A DNA stretch of 64,000 nt, from positions 153,759 through 217,758 of the forward strand of contig WPIO01000241.1 in the NCBI GenBank assembly GCA_009760855.2. The letters are read 5' to 3'. Under the pieces are notes generated by a model. The model ran no database searches, was not told where the DNA came from, and saw nothing but the letters and a program-made list of their open reading frames with translations. The position numbers were made by a program, and so were the translations under genes. This document shows positions 12,701 to 26,528 of this stretch, one piece after another. Every line of letters starts with the position of its first letter. The stretch's first letter is position 1. Source of the stretch: Cristatella mucedo. Lineage: Eukaryota > Bryozoa > Phylactolaemata > Cristatellidae.

Positions 12701-15700
12701 AACTCGTGCGAAACGTGTTATTTACGTGCGAAATGCTCAAAACAAGGTGCAGCACTCTGCTGCCAGCCAGCACACGCTCCGACATGCAGATTTGAACTTT
12801 CTACATATTCCGCGATCTGCTGCGAACTCGTGCGAAACGTGTTATTTACGTGCGAAATGCTTCAAAACAAGGTGCAGCACTCTGCTGCCAGCCAGCACAC
12901 GCTCCGACATGCAGATTTGAAGTTTCTACATATTCCGCGATCTGCTGCGAACTCGTGCGAAACGTGTTATTTACGTGCGAAATGCTCAAAACAAGGTGCA
13001 GCACTCTGCTGCCAGCCAGCACACGCTCCGACATGCAGATTTGAACTTTCTACATATCCTGCGATCTGCCGCGATATCGCGCGAAGCGTGTTATTTGCGT
13101 GCGAAATGCTCAAAACAAGGTGCAGCACTCTGCTGCCAGCCAGCCACACACACGCTCCGACATGCAGATTTGAAGTTTCTACATATTCTGCGATCTGCTG
13201 CGAACTCGTGCGAAACGTGTTATTTACGTGCGAAATGCTCTAAAACATGGTGCAGCACTCTGCTGCCAGCCAGCGCACGCTCCGAAATGCAGATTTGAAG
13301 TTTCTACATATTCCGCGATCTGCTGCAAACTCGTGCGAAACGGGTTATTTACGTGCGAAATGCTTTAAACAAGGTGCAGCACTCTGCTGCCAGCCAGCCC
13401 ACGCTCCGACATGCAGATTTGAAGTTTCTACATATTCCGCGATCTGCTGCGAACTCGTGCGAAACGTGTTATTTACGTGCGAAATGCTTTAAACAAGGTG
13501 CAGCACTCTGCTGCCAGCCAGCACACGCTCCGACATGCAGATTTGAAGTTTCTACATATTCCGCGATCTGCTGCGAACTCGTGCGAAATGTGTTATTTAC
13601 GTGCGAAATGCTTTAAAACAAGGTGCAGCACTCTGCTGCCAGCCAGCCCACGCTCCGACATGCAGATTTGAAGTTTCTACATATTCCGCGATCTGCTGCG
13701 AACTCGTGCGAAATGTGTTATTTACGTGCGAAATGCTCAAAAAACAAGGTGCAGCACTCTGCTGCCAGCCAGCCCACGCTCCGACATGCAGATTTGAAGT
13801 TTCTACATATTCAGCGATCTGCTGCGAACTCGTGCGAAACGTGTTATTTACGTGCGAAATGCTTTAAACAAGGTGCAGCACTCTGCTGCCAGCCAGTGCA
13901 CGCTCCGACATGCAGATTTGAAGTTTCTACATATTCCGCGATCTGCTGCGAACTCGTGCGAAACGTGTTATTTACGTGCGAAATGCTTTAAACAAGGTGC
14001 AGCACTCTGCTGCCAGCCAGCCCACGCTCCGACATGCAGATTTGAAGTTTCTACATATTCCGCGATCTGCTGCGAACTCGTGCGAAACGTGTTATTTACG
14101 TGCGAAATGCTTTAAACAAGGTGCAGCACTCTGCTGCCAGCCAGTACACGCTCCGACATGCAGATTTGAAGTTTCTACATATTCCGCGATCTGCTGCGAA
14201 CTCGTGCGAAACGTGTTATTTACGTGCGAAATGCTCAAAACAAGGTGCAGCACTCTGCTGCCAGCCAGCACACGCTCCGACATGCAGATTTGAAGTTTCT
14301 ACATATTCCGCGAGATCTGCTGCGAACTTGTGCGAAATGTGTTATTTACGTGCGAAATGCTCAAAACAAGGGGCAGCACTCTGCTGCCAGCCAGCACACG
14401 CTCCGACATGCAGATTTGAAGTTTCTACATATTCAGCGATCTGCTGCGAACTCGTGCGAAACGTGTTATTTACGTGCGAAATGCTCAAAACAAGGTGCAG
14501 CACTCTGCTGCCAGCCAGTGCACGCTCCGACATGCAGATTTGAAGTTTCTACATATTCAGCGATCTGCTGCGAACTCGTGCGAAACGTGTTATTTACGTG
14601 CGAAATGCTCAAAACAAGGTGCAGCACTCTGCTGCCAGCAAGGGCACGCTCCGACATGCAGATTTGAAGTTTCTACATATTCCGCGATCTGCTGCGAACT
14701 CGTGCGAAATGTGTTATTTACGTGCGAAATGCTCAAAACAAGGTGCAGCACTCTGCTGCCAGCCAGCCCACGCTCCGACATGCAGATTTGAAGTTTCTAC
14801 ATATTTCGCGATTTGCTGTGAACTCGTGCGAAACGGGTTATTTACGTGCGAAATGCTCAAAACAAGGTGCAGCACTCTGCTGCCAGCCAGTGCAGGCTCC
14901 GATATGTAGATTTAAAGTTTCTACATATTCCGCGATCTGCTGCGAACTCGTGCGAAACGTGTTATTTACGTGCGAAATGCTCAAAAACAAGGTGCAGCAC
15001 TCTGCTGCCAGCAAGTGCACGCTCCGACATGCAGATTTGAAGTTTCTACATATTCCGCGATCTGCTGCGAACTCGTGCGAAACGTGTTATTTACGTGCGA
15101 AATGCTCAAAACAAGGTGCAGCACTCTGCTGCCAGCCAGCACACGCTCCGACATGCAGATTTGAAGTTTCTACATATTCAGCGATCTGCCGCGAACTCGT
15201 GCGAAACGTGTTATTTACGTGCGAAATGCTCAAAACAAGGTGCAGCACTCTGCTGCCAGCCAGTGCACGCTCCGACATGCAGACTTGAAACTTTCTACAT
15301 ATTCCGCGATCTGCTGCGAACTTGTGCGAAATGTGTTATTTACGTGCGAAATGCTTTAAACAAGGTGCAGCACTCTGCTGCCAGCAAGGGCACGCTCCGA
15401 AATGTAGATTTGAAGTTTCTACATATTCCGCGATCTGCTGCGAACTCGTGCGAAATGTGATATTCGAGTGCGAAATGCTCAAAACAAGGGGCAGCACTCT
15501 GCTGCCAGCCAGCACACGCTCCGACATGCAGATTTGAAGTTTCTACATATTTCGCGATCTGCTGCGAACTCGTGCGAAACGTGTTATTTACGTGCGAAAT
15601 GCTCAAAACAAGGGGCAGCACTCTGCTGCCAGCCAGCACACGCTCCGACATGCAGATTTGAACTTTCTAGATATTCCTCGATCTGCTGAGAACTTGTGCG

Positions 15701-16229
15701 AAATGTGTCATTCGAGTGCGAAATGCTCAAAACGAGGTGCAGCACTCTGCTGCCAGCCAGCCCACGCTCCGACATGCAGATTTGAAGTTTCTACATATTC
15801 AGCGATCTGCTGCGAACTCGTGCGAAACGTGTTATTTACGTGCGAAATGCTCAAAACAAGGTGCAGCACTCTGCTGCCAGCCAGCCAGTGCACGCTCCGA
15901 CATGCAGATTTGAAGTTTCTACATATTCCGCGATTTTCTGCGAACTCGTGCGAAATGGGTTTTTTACGTGCGAAATGATTTAAACATGGTGCTGCACTCT
16001 GCTGCCAGCAAGCCCATGCTCCGACATGCAGATTTGAAGTTTCTACATATTCTGCGATCTGCTGAGGACTTGTGCAAAACGTGTTATTTACGTGGGAAAT
16101 GCTTTAAACAAGGTGCAGCACTCTGCTGCCAGCCAGCACACGCTCCGACACTCCGATTTGAAATTTCTACATATTCCGCGATCTGCTGCGAACTAGTGCG
16201 AAATGTGTTATTTACGTGCGAAATGCTCA

Positions 16230-17170
16230 AAACAAGGTGCAGCACTCTGCAGCCAGCCAGCTCACGCTCCGACATGCAGGTTTGAAGTTTCTACATATTC
16301 CGCGATTTGCTGCAAATTCGTGCGAAACGTGTTATTTACGTGCGAAATGATTTAAACATGGTGCTGCACTCTGCTGCCAGCAAGCCCATGCTCCGACATG
16401 CAGATTTGAAGTTTCTACATATTTAGCGATCTGCCGCGAACTCGTGCGAAACGTGTTATTTACGTGCGAAATGCTCAAAACAAGGTGCAGCACTCTGCTG
16501 CCAGCAAGTGCACGCTCCGACATGCAGATTTGAAATTTCTACATATTCAGCGATCTGCTGCGAACTTGTGCGAAACGTGTTATTTACGTGCGAAATGCTT
16601 TAAACAAGGTGCAGCACTCTGCTGCCAGCCAGCCCACGCTCCAACATGCAGATTTGAAGTTTCTACATATTTCGCGATTTGCTGTGAACTCGTGCGAAAC
16701 GGGTTATTTACGTGCGAAATGCTTTTAACAAGGTGCAGCACTCTGCTGCCAGCCAGTACACGCTCCGATATGCAGATTTGAACTTTCTAGATATTCCGCG
16801 ATTTGCTGCGAACTCGTGCGAAATGAGTTATTCGAGTGCGAAATGCTCAAAACAAGGTGCAGCACTCTGTTGCCAGCAAGCCCACGCTCCGACATGCAGA
16901 TTTGAAGTTTCTACATATTCCGCGATCTGCTGCGAACTCGTGCGAAATGTGATATTCAAGTGCGAAATGCTCAAAACAAGGGGCAGCACTCTGCTGCCAG
17001 CCAGCACACGCTCCGACATGCAGATTTGAAGTTTCTACATATTCAGCGATCTGCCGCGAACTCGTGCGAAACGTGTTATTTACGTGCGAAATGCTCAAAA
17101 CAAGGTGCAGCACTCTGCTGCCAGCCAGTGCACGCTCCGATATGCAGATTTAAAGTTTCTACATATTCCG
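16230..17170 (+). repeat. Long-range duplicated Sat-A segment, copy 1
   Basis: The segment shares a long run of rare variants with 23794-24734 at a constant offset of 7,564 bp, which is 61 monomers. Diagnostic shared variants include ctctgcagccagcc, gctccaacatgcag (16639 and 24203), the atttgctgtgaactcg plus acgggtt monomer, gcttttaacaagg, and ctctgttgccagcaag (16865 and 24429). Boundaries are approximate because flanking monomers are also similar. Confidence 0.75.
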
Positions 17171-20100
17171 CGATCTGCTGCGAACTTGTGCGAAACGTGT
17201 TATTTACGTGTGAAATGCTCAAAACAAGGTGCAGCACTCTGCTGCCAGCCAGCGCAGGCTCCGACATGCAGATTTTGAAGTTTCTAGATATACCGCGATC
17301 TGCTGCGAACTCGTGCGAAAATGTGTATATCGAGTGCGAAATGCTCAAAAAAAGGTGCAGCACTCTGCTGCCAGCCAGCCCACGCTCCGACATGCAGATT
17401 TGAAGTTTCTACATATTCCGCGATCTGCTGCGAACTCGTGCGAAACGTGTTATTTACGTGCGAAATGCTTTAAACAAGGTGCAGCACTCTGCTGCCAGCC
17501 AGTACACGCTCCGACATGCAGATTTGAAGTTTCTACATATTCCGCGATCTGCTGCGAACTCGTGCGAAATGTGTTATTTACGTGCGAAATGCTCAAAACA
17601 AGGTGCAGCACTCTGCTGCCAGCCAGTGCACGCTCCGACATGCAGATTTGAAGTTTCTACATATTCCGCGATCTGCTGCGAACTCGTGCGAAACGTGTTA
17701 TTTACGTGCGAAATGCTCAAAACAAGGTGCAGCACTCTGCTGCCAGCCAGCACACGCTCCGACATGCAGATTTGAAGTTTCTACATATTCTGCGATCTGC
17801 TGCGAACTCGTGCGAAACGTGTTATTTACGTGCGAAATGCTCAAAACAAGGTGCAGCACTCTGCTGCCAGCAAGCACACGCTCCGACATGCAGATTTGAA
17901 CTTTCTACATATTCCGCGATCTGCTGCGAACTTGTGCGAAATGTGTTATTTACGTGCGAAATGCTCAAAACAAGGTGCAGCACTCTGCTGCCAGCCAGCA
18001 CACGCTCCGACATGCAGATTTGAAGTTTCTACATATTCCGCGATCTGCTGCGAACTCATGCGAAATGTGTTATTCAAGTGCGAAATGCTCAAAACAAGGG
18101 ACAGCACTCTACTGCCAGCCAGAGCACGCTCCGACATGCAGATTTAAAGTTTCTACATATTCCGCGATTTGCTGCGAACTCGTGCGAAACGTGTTATTTA
18201 CGTGCGAAATGCTCAAAACAAGGTGCTGCACTCTGCTGCCAGCCAGCACACGCTCCGACATGCAGATTTGAAGTTTCTACATATTCCGCGATCTGCTGCG
18301 AACTCGTGCGAAAAACGTGTTATTTACGTGCGAAATGCTAAAAACAAGGTGCAGCACTCTGCTGCCAGCCAGCACACGCTCCGACATGCAGATTTGAAGT
18401 TTCTACATATTCCGCGATCTGCTGCGAACTCGTGCGAAATGTGTTATTTACGTGCGAAATGCTTCAAAACAACGTGCAGCCTTCTGCTGCCAGCCAGCCC
18501 ACGCTCCGACATGCAGATTTGAAGTTTCTTACATATTCCGCGATTTGCTGCGAACTCGTGCGAAACGTGTTAATGACGTGCGAAAATCAAAAAACAAGGT
18601 GCAGCACTCTGCTGCCAGCCAGCACACGCTCCGACATGCAGATTTGAAGTTTCTACATATTAGCGATCTGCTGCGAACTCGTGCGAAACGTGTTATTTAC
18701 GTGCGAAATGCTTTAAACATGGTGCAGCACTCTGCTGCCGGCCAGCACACGCTCCGACATGCAGATTTGAAGTTTCTACATATTCCGCGATCTGCTGCGA
18801 ACTAGTGCGAAACGGGTTATTTACGTGCGAAATGCTTTAAACAAGGTGCAGCACTCTGCTGCCAGCCAGCCCACGCTCCGACATGCAGATTTGAAGTTTC
18901 TACATATTCAGCGATCTGCTGCGAACTCGTGCGAAAACGTGTTATTTACGTGCGAAATGCTTTCAAAACAAGGTGCAGCACTCTGCTGCCAGCAAGTGCA
19001 CGCTCCGACATGCAGATTTGAAATTTCTACATATTCAGCGATCTGCCGCGAACTCGTGCGAAACGTGTTATTTACGTGCGAAATGCTCAAAACAAGGTGC
19101 AGCACTCTGCTGCCAGCAAGCCCACGCTCCGACATGCAGATTTGAAGTTTCTACATATTCCGCGATCTGCTGCGAACTCGTGCGAAACGTGTTATTTACG
19201 TGCGAAATGCTCAAAAAACAAGGTGCAGCACTCTGCTGCCAGCCAGCACACGCTCCGACATGTAGATTTGAAGTTTCTACATATTCCGCGATCTGCTGCG
19301 AACTCGTGCGAAATGTGTTATTCAAGTGCGAAATGCTCAAAAAAAGGTGCAGCACTCTGCTGCCAGCCAGTGCACGCTCCGAAATGCAGATTTGAAGTTT
19401 CTACATATTCCGCGATCTGCTGCGAACTCGTGCGAAACGTGTTATTTACGTGCGAAATGCTTTAAACAAGGTGCAGCACTCTGCTGCCAGCAAGCACACG
19501 CTCCGACATGCAGATTTGAAGTTTCTACATATTCCGCGATCTGCTGCGAACTTGTGCGAAACGTGTTATTTACGTGCGAAATGCTTTAAACAAGTGCAGC
19601 ACTCTGCTGCCAGCAAGCTCACACTACGACATGCAGATTTGAAGTTTCTACATATTCCGCGATCTGCTGCGAATTGGTGCGAAACGTGTTATTTACGTGC
19701 GAAATGCTCAAAACAAGGTGCAGCACTCTGCTGCCAGCCAGCAAGCCCACGCTCCGACATGCAGATTTGAAGCTTCTACATATTCCGCGATCTGCTGCGA
19801 ACTCGTGCGAAATGTGTTATTAAGTGCGAAATGCTCAAAACAAGGGGCAGCACTCTGCTGCCAGCCAGCACACGCTCCGACATGCAGATTTGAAGTTTCT
19901 ACATATTCCGCGATCTGCTGCGAACTCGTGCGAAACGTGTTATTTACGTGCGAAATGCTCAAAACAAGGTGCAGCACTCTGCTGCCAGCCAGTGCACACG
20001 CTCCGACATGCAGATTTGAAGTTTCTACATATTCCGCGATCTGCTGCGAACTCGTGCGAAACGGGTTATTTACGTGCGAAATGCTTTAAACATGGTGCAG

Positions 20101-23100
20101 CACTCTGCTGCCAGTCAGCACACGCTCCGACATGCAGATTTGAAACTTTCTACATATTCCGCGATCTGCTGCGAACTCGTGCGAAATGTGTTATTCGAGT
20201 GCGAAATGCTCAAAACAAGGTGCAGCACTCTGCTGCCAGCCAGCCCACGCTCCGACATGCAGATTTGAAGTTTCTACATATTCGCGATCTGCTGCGAACT
20301 CGTGCAAAACGTGTTATTTACGTGCGAAATGCTCAAAACAAGGTGCAGCACTCTGCTGCCAGCCAGCACACGCTCCGACATGCAGATTTGAAATTTCTAC
20401 ATATTCTGCGATCTGCTGCGAACTCGTGTGCGAAATGTGTATTTTCGAGTGCGAAATGCTCAAAAACAAGGGGCAGCACTCTGCTGCCAGCCAGTGCACG
20501 CTCCGACATGCAGATTTGAAGTTTCTACATATTCCGCGATCTGCTGCGAACTCGTGCGAAACGTGTTATTTACGTGCGAAATGCTCAAAACAAGGTGCAG
20601 CACTCTGCTGCCAGCCAGCACACGCTCCGACATGCAGATTTGAAGTTTCTACATATTCAGCGATCTGCTGCGAACTCGTGCGAAATGTGTTATTTTACGT
20701 GCGAAATGCTTCAAAACAAGGTGCAGCACTCTGCTGCCAGCCAGCACACGCTCCGACATGCAGATTTGAAGTTTCTACATATTCAGCGATCTGCTGCGAA
20801 AACTCGTGCGAAACGTGTTATTTACGTGCGAAATGCTCAAAACAAGGTGCAGCACTCTGCTGCCAGCAAGTGCACGCTCCGACATGCAGATTTGAAGTTT
20901 CTACATATTCCGCGATCTGCTGCGAACTCGTGCGAAACGTGTTATTTACGTGCGAAATGCTCAAAACAAGGTGCAGCACTCTGCTGCCAGCAAGTGCACG
21001 CTCCGACATGCAGATTTGAAATTTCTACATATTCAGCGATATGCCGCGAACTCGTGCGAAACGTGTTATTTACGTGCGAAATGCTCAAAACAAGGTGCAG
21101 CACTCTGCTGCCAGCCAGTGCACGCTCCGACATGCAGATTTAAAGTTTCTACATATTCCGCGATCTGCTGCGAACTCGTGCGAAACGTGTTATTTACGTG
21201 CGAAATGATTTAAACATGGTGCTGCACTCTGCTGCCAGCAAGCCCATGCTCCGACATGCAGGTTTGAAGTTTCTACATATTCCGCGATTTGCTGCAAATT
21301 CGTGCGAAACGTGTTATTTACGTGCGAAATGATTTAAACATGGTGCTGCACTCTGCTGCCAGCAAGCCCATGCTCCGACATGCAGATTTGAAGTTTCCAC
21401 ATATTTAGCGATCTGCTGCGAACTCGTGCGAAACGTGTTATTTACGTGCGAAATGCTTTAAACAAGGTGCAGCACTCTGCTGCCAGCCAGTGCACGCTCC
21501 GACATGCAGATTTGAAGTTTCTACATATTCAGCGATCTGCTGCGAACTCGTGCGAAACGTGTTATTTACGTGCGAAATGCTCACAACAAGGTGCAGCACT
21601 CTGCTGCCAGCCAGTACACGCTCCGACATGCAGATTTTCTGCTGCGAACTCGTGCGAAATGTGTTATTCGAGTGCGAAATGCTCAAAACAAGGTGCAGCA
21701 CTCTGCTGCCAGCCAGCACACGCTCCAAAATGTAGATTTGAAGTTTCTAAATTTTCTGCAATCTGCTGCGAACTCATGCGAAATGTGTTATTCAAGTGCG
21801 AAATGCTCAAAACAAGGGACAGCACTCTACTGCCAGCCAGAGCACGCTCCGACATGCAGATTTAAAGTTTCTACATATTCCGAGATCTGCTGCGAACTTG
21901 TGCGAAACGTGTTATTTACGTGCGAAATGCTTTAAACAAGGTGCAGCACTCTGCTGCCAGCAAGTGCACGCTCCGACATGCAGATTTGAAATTTCTACAT
22001 ATTTCGCGATCTGCTGCGAACTCGTGCGAAACGTGTTATTTACGTGCGAAATGCTCAAAACAAGGTGCAGCACTCTGCTGCCAGCAAGTGCACGCTCCGA
22101 CATGCAGATTTGAAATTTCTACATATTTAGCGATCTGCTGCGAACTCGTGCGAAATGAGTTATTCGAGTGCGAAATGCTCAAAACGAGGTGCAGCACTCT
22201 GCTGCCAGCCAGCCCACGCTCCGACATGCAGATTTGAAGTTTCTACATATTTCGCGATTTGCTGCGAACTCGTGCGAAACGTGTTATTTACGTGCGAAAT
22301 GCTTTAAACAAGGTGCAGCACTCTGCTGCCAGCCAGGGCACGCTCCGACATGCAGATTTGAAGTTTCTACATATTCCGCGATCTGCTGCAAACTCGTGCG
22401 AAATGTGTTATTCGAGTGCGAAATGCTCAAAACAAGGTGCAGCACTCTGCTGCCAGCCAGTGCACGCTCCGACATGCAGATTTGAAGTTTCTACATATTC
22501 CGCGATCTGCTGCGAACTCGTGCGAAATGTGTTATTTACGTGCGAAATGCTCAAAACAAGGTGCAGCACTCTGCTGCCAGCCAGCACACGCTCCGACATG
22601 CAGATTTGAAGTTTCTACATATTCCGCGATCTGCTGCGAACTCGTGCGAAACGTGTTATTTACGTGCGAAATGCTCAAAACAAGGTGCAGCACTCTGCTG
22701 CCAGCCAGTGCACGCTCCGACATGCAGATTTGAAGTTTCTACATATTCCGCGATCTGCTGCGAACTCGTGCGAAACGTGTTATTCACGTGCGAAATGCTT
22801 TAAACAAGGTGCAGCACTCTGCTGCCAGCAAGCCCATGCTCCGACATGCAGATTTGAAGTTTCTACATATTTAGCGATCTGCTGCGAACTCGTGCGAAAT
22901 GTGTTATTCGAGTGCGAAATGCTCAAAACAAGGTGCAGCACTCTGCTGCCAGCCAGCCCACGCTCCGACATGCAGATTTGAAGTTTCTACATATTTCGCG
23001 ATCTGCTGCGAACTCGTGCGAAACGTGTTATTTACGTGCGAAATGCTCAAAACAAGGTGCAGCACTCAGCTGCCAGCAAGGGCACGCTCCGACATGCAGA

Positions 23101-23793
23101 TTTGAACTTTCTAGATATTCCGCGATTTGCTGCGAACTCGTGCGAAATGAGTTATTCGAGTGCGAAATGCTCAAAACAAGGTGCAGCACTCTGCTGCCAG
23201 CAAGCCCACGCTCCGACATGCAGATTTGAAGTTTCTACATATTCTGCGATCTGCTGCGAACTCGTGCGAAATGTGATATTCAAGTGCGAAATGCTCAAAA
23301 CAAGGGGCAGCACTCTGCTGCCAGCCAGCACACGCTCCGACATGCAGATTTGAAGTTTCTACATATTCAGCGATCTGCTGCGAACTCGTGCGAAACGTGT
23401 TATTTACGTGCGAAATGCTCAAAACAAGGTGCAGCACTCTGCTGCCAGCCAGTGCACGCTCCGACATGCAGATTTGAAGTTTCTACATATTCCGCGATCT
23501 GCCGCGAACTCGTGCGAAACGTGTTATTTACGTGCGAAATGCTTTAAACAAGGTGCAGCACTCTGCTGCCAGCCAGCACACGCTCCGACATGCAGATTTG
23601 AAGTTTCTACATATTCAGCGATCTGCCGCAAACTCGTGCGAAACGTGTTATTTACGTGCGAAATGCTCAAAACAAGGTGCAGCACTCTGCTGCCAGCCAG
23701 TGCAGGCTCCGACATGTAGATTTAAAGTTTCTACATATTCCGCGATCTGCTGCGAACTTGTGCGAAACGGGTTATTTACGTGTGAAATGCTTT

Positions 23794-24734
23794 AAACAAG
23801 GTGCAGCACTCTGCAGCCAGCCAGCTCAAGCTCCGACATGCAGGTTTGAAGTTTCTACATATTCCGCGATTTGCTGCAAATTCGTGCGAAACGTGTTATT
23901 TACGTGCGAAATGATTTAAACATGGTGCTGCACTCTGCTGCCAGCAAGCCCATGCTCCGACATGCAGATTTGAAGTTTCTACATATTTAGCGATCTGCCG
24001 CGAACTCGTGCGAAACGTGTTATTTACGTGCGAAATGCTTTAAACAAGGTGCAGCACTCTGCTGCCAGCAAGTGCACGCTCCGACATGCAGATTTGAAAT
24101 TTCTACATATTCAGCGATCTGCTGCGAACTTGTGCGAAACGTGTTATTTACGTGCGAAATGCTTTAAACAAGGTGCAGCACTCTGCTGCCAGCCAGCCCA
24201 CGCTCCAACATGCAGATTTGAAGTTTCTACATATTTCGCGATTTGCTGTGAACTCGTGCGAAACGGGTTATTTACGTGCGAAATGCTTTTAACAAGGTGC
24301 AGCACTCTGCTGCCAGCCAGTACACGCTCCGATATGCAGATTTGAACTTTCTAGATATTCCGCGATTTGCTGCGAACTCGTGCGAAATGAGTTATTCGAG
24401 TGCGAAATGCTCAAAACAAGGTGCAGCACTCTGTTGCCAGCAAGCGTACGCTCCGATATGCAGGTTTGAAGTTTCTACATATTCCGAGATCTGCTGCGAA
24501 CTCGTGCGAAATGTGATATTCAAGTGCGAAATGCTCAAAACAAGGGGCAGCACTCTGCTGCCAGCCAGCACACGCTCCGACATGCAGATTTGAAGTTTCT
24601 ACATATTCAGCGATCTGCCGCAAACTCGTGCGAAACGTGTTATTTACGTGCGAAATGCTCAAAACAAGGTGCAGCACTCTGCTGCCAGCCAGTGCAGGCT
24701 CCGATATGTAGATTTAAAGTTTCTACATATTCCG
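23794..24734 (+). repeat. Long-range duplicated Sat-A segment, copy 2
   Basis: This is the partner of 16230-17170. A piece of the same series (gcttttaacaagg, cagtacacgctccgatatg, tttctagatattccgcgat, atgagttattcgagtg) recurs again 744 bp (six monomers) downstream, around 25000-25280. The region therefore carries both a local and a long-range duplication. Confidence 0.75.
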
Positions 24735-26528
24735 CGATCTGCTGCGAACTTGTGCGAAACGGGTTATTTACGTGTGAAATGCTTTAAACAAGGTGCAGCA
24801 CTCTGCTGCCAGCAAGGGCATGCTCCGACATGCAGAATTGAACTTTCTAGATATTCCTCGATCTGCTGAGAACTTGTGCGAAATGTGTCATTCGAGTGCG
24901 AAATGCTCAAAACGAGGTGCAGCACTCTGCTGCCAGCCAGCCCACGCTCCGACATGCAGATTTGAAGTTTCTACATATTTCGCGATTTGCTGTGAACTCG
25001 TGCGAAACGGGTTATTTACGTGCGAAATGCTTTTAACAAGGTGCAGCACTCTGCTGCCAGCCAGTACACGCTCCGATATGCAGATTTAAACTTTCTAGAT
25101 ATTCCGCGATTTGCTGCGAACTCGTGCGAAATGAGTTATTCGAGTGCGAAATGCTCAAAACAAGGTGCAGCACTCTGCTGCCAGCCAGCGCTCGCTCCGA
25201 TATGCAGGTTTAAAGTGTCTACATATTCCGAGATCTGCTGCGAACTCGTGCGAAATGTGATATTCAAGTGCGAAATGCTCAAAACAAGGGGCAGCACTCT
25301 GCTGCCAGCCAGCACACGCTCCGACATGCAGATTTGAAGTTTCTACATATTCCGCGATCTGCTGCAAACTCGTGCGAAACGTGTTATTTACGTGCGAAAT
25401 GCTCAAAACAAGGTGCAGCACTCTGCTGCCAGCCAGTGCACGCTCCGATATGCAGATTTGAAGTTTCTACATATTCCGCGATCTGCTGCGAACTTGTGCG
25501 AAACGTGTTATTTACGTGCGAAATGCTTTAAACATGGTGCAGCACTCTGCTGCCAGCCAGCACACGCTCCGAAATGTAGATTTGAAGTTTCTACATATTC
25601 CGCGATCTGCTGCGAACTCGTGCGAAATGTGTTATTCAAGTGCGAAATGCTCAAAACAAGGTGCAGCACTCTGCTGCCAGCCAGCCCACGCTCCGACATG
25701 CAGATTTGAAGTTTCTACATATTTCGCGATCTGCTGCGAACTCGTGCGAAACGGGTTATTTACGTGCGAAATGCTTTAAAAATGGTGCAGCACTCTGCTG
25801 CCAGCCAGCACACGCTCCGACATGCAGATTTGAAGTTTCTACATATTCCGCGATCTGCTGCGAACTCGTGCGAAATGTGTTATTTACGTGCGAAATGCTT
25901 TCAAAACAAGGTGCAGCACTCTGCTGCCAGCCAGCACACGCTCCGACATGCAGATTTGAAGTACCTACATATTCGGCGATCTGCTGCGAACTCGTGCGAA
26001 ATGTGTTATTTACGTGCGAAATGCTCAAAACAAGGTGCAGCACTCTGCTGCCAGCCAGTTCCGCGATGCTGCTGCGAACTCGTGCGAAATGTGTTATTTA
26101 CGTGCAAAATGCTTAAAACAAGGTGCAGCACTCTGCTGCCAGCCAGTGCACGCTCCGACATGCAGATTTGAAGTTTCTACATATTTAGCGATCTGCTGCG
26201 AACTCGTGCGAAACGTGTTATTTACGTGCGAAATGCTTTAAAAAACAAGGTGCAGCACTCTGCTGCCAGCCAGCACACGCTCCGACATGCAGATTTGAAG
26301 TTTCTGCATATTCCGCGATCTGCTGCGAACTCGTGCGAAACGTGTTATTTACGTGCGAAATGCTCAAAACAAGGTGCAGCACTCTGCTGCCAGCCAGCCC
26401 ACGCTCCGACATGCAGATTTGAAGTTTCTACATATTCCGCGATCTGCTGCGAACTCGTGCGAAACAGGGTGTTATTTACGTGCGAAATGCTTCACAACAA
26501 GGTGCAGCACTCTGCTGCCAGCCAGTAC

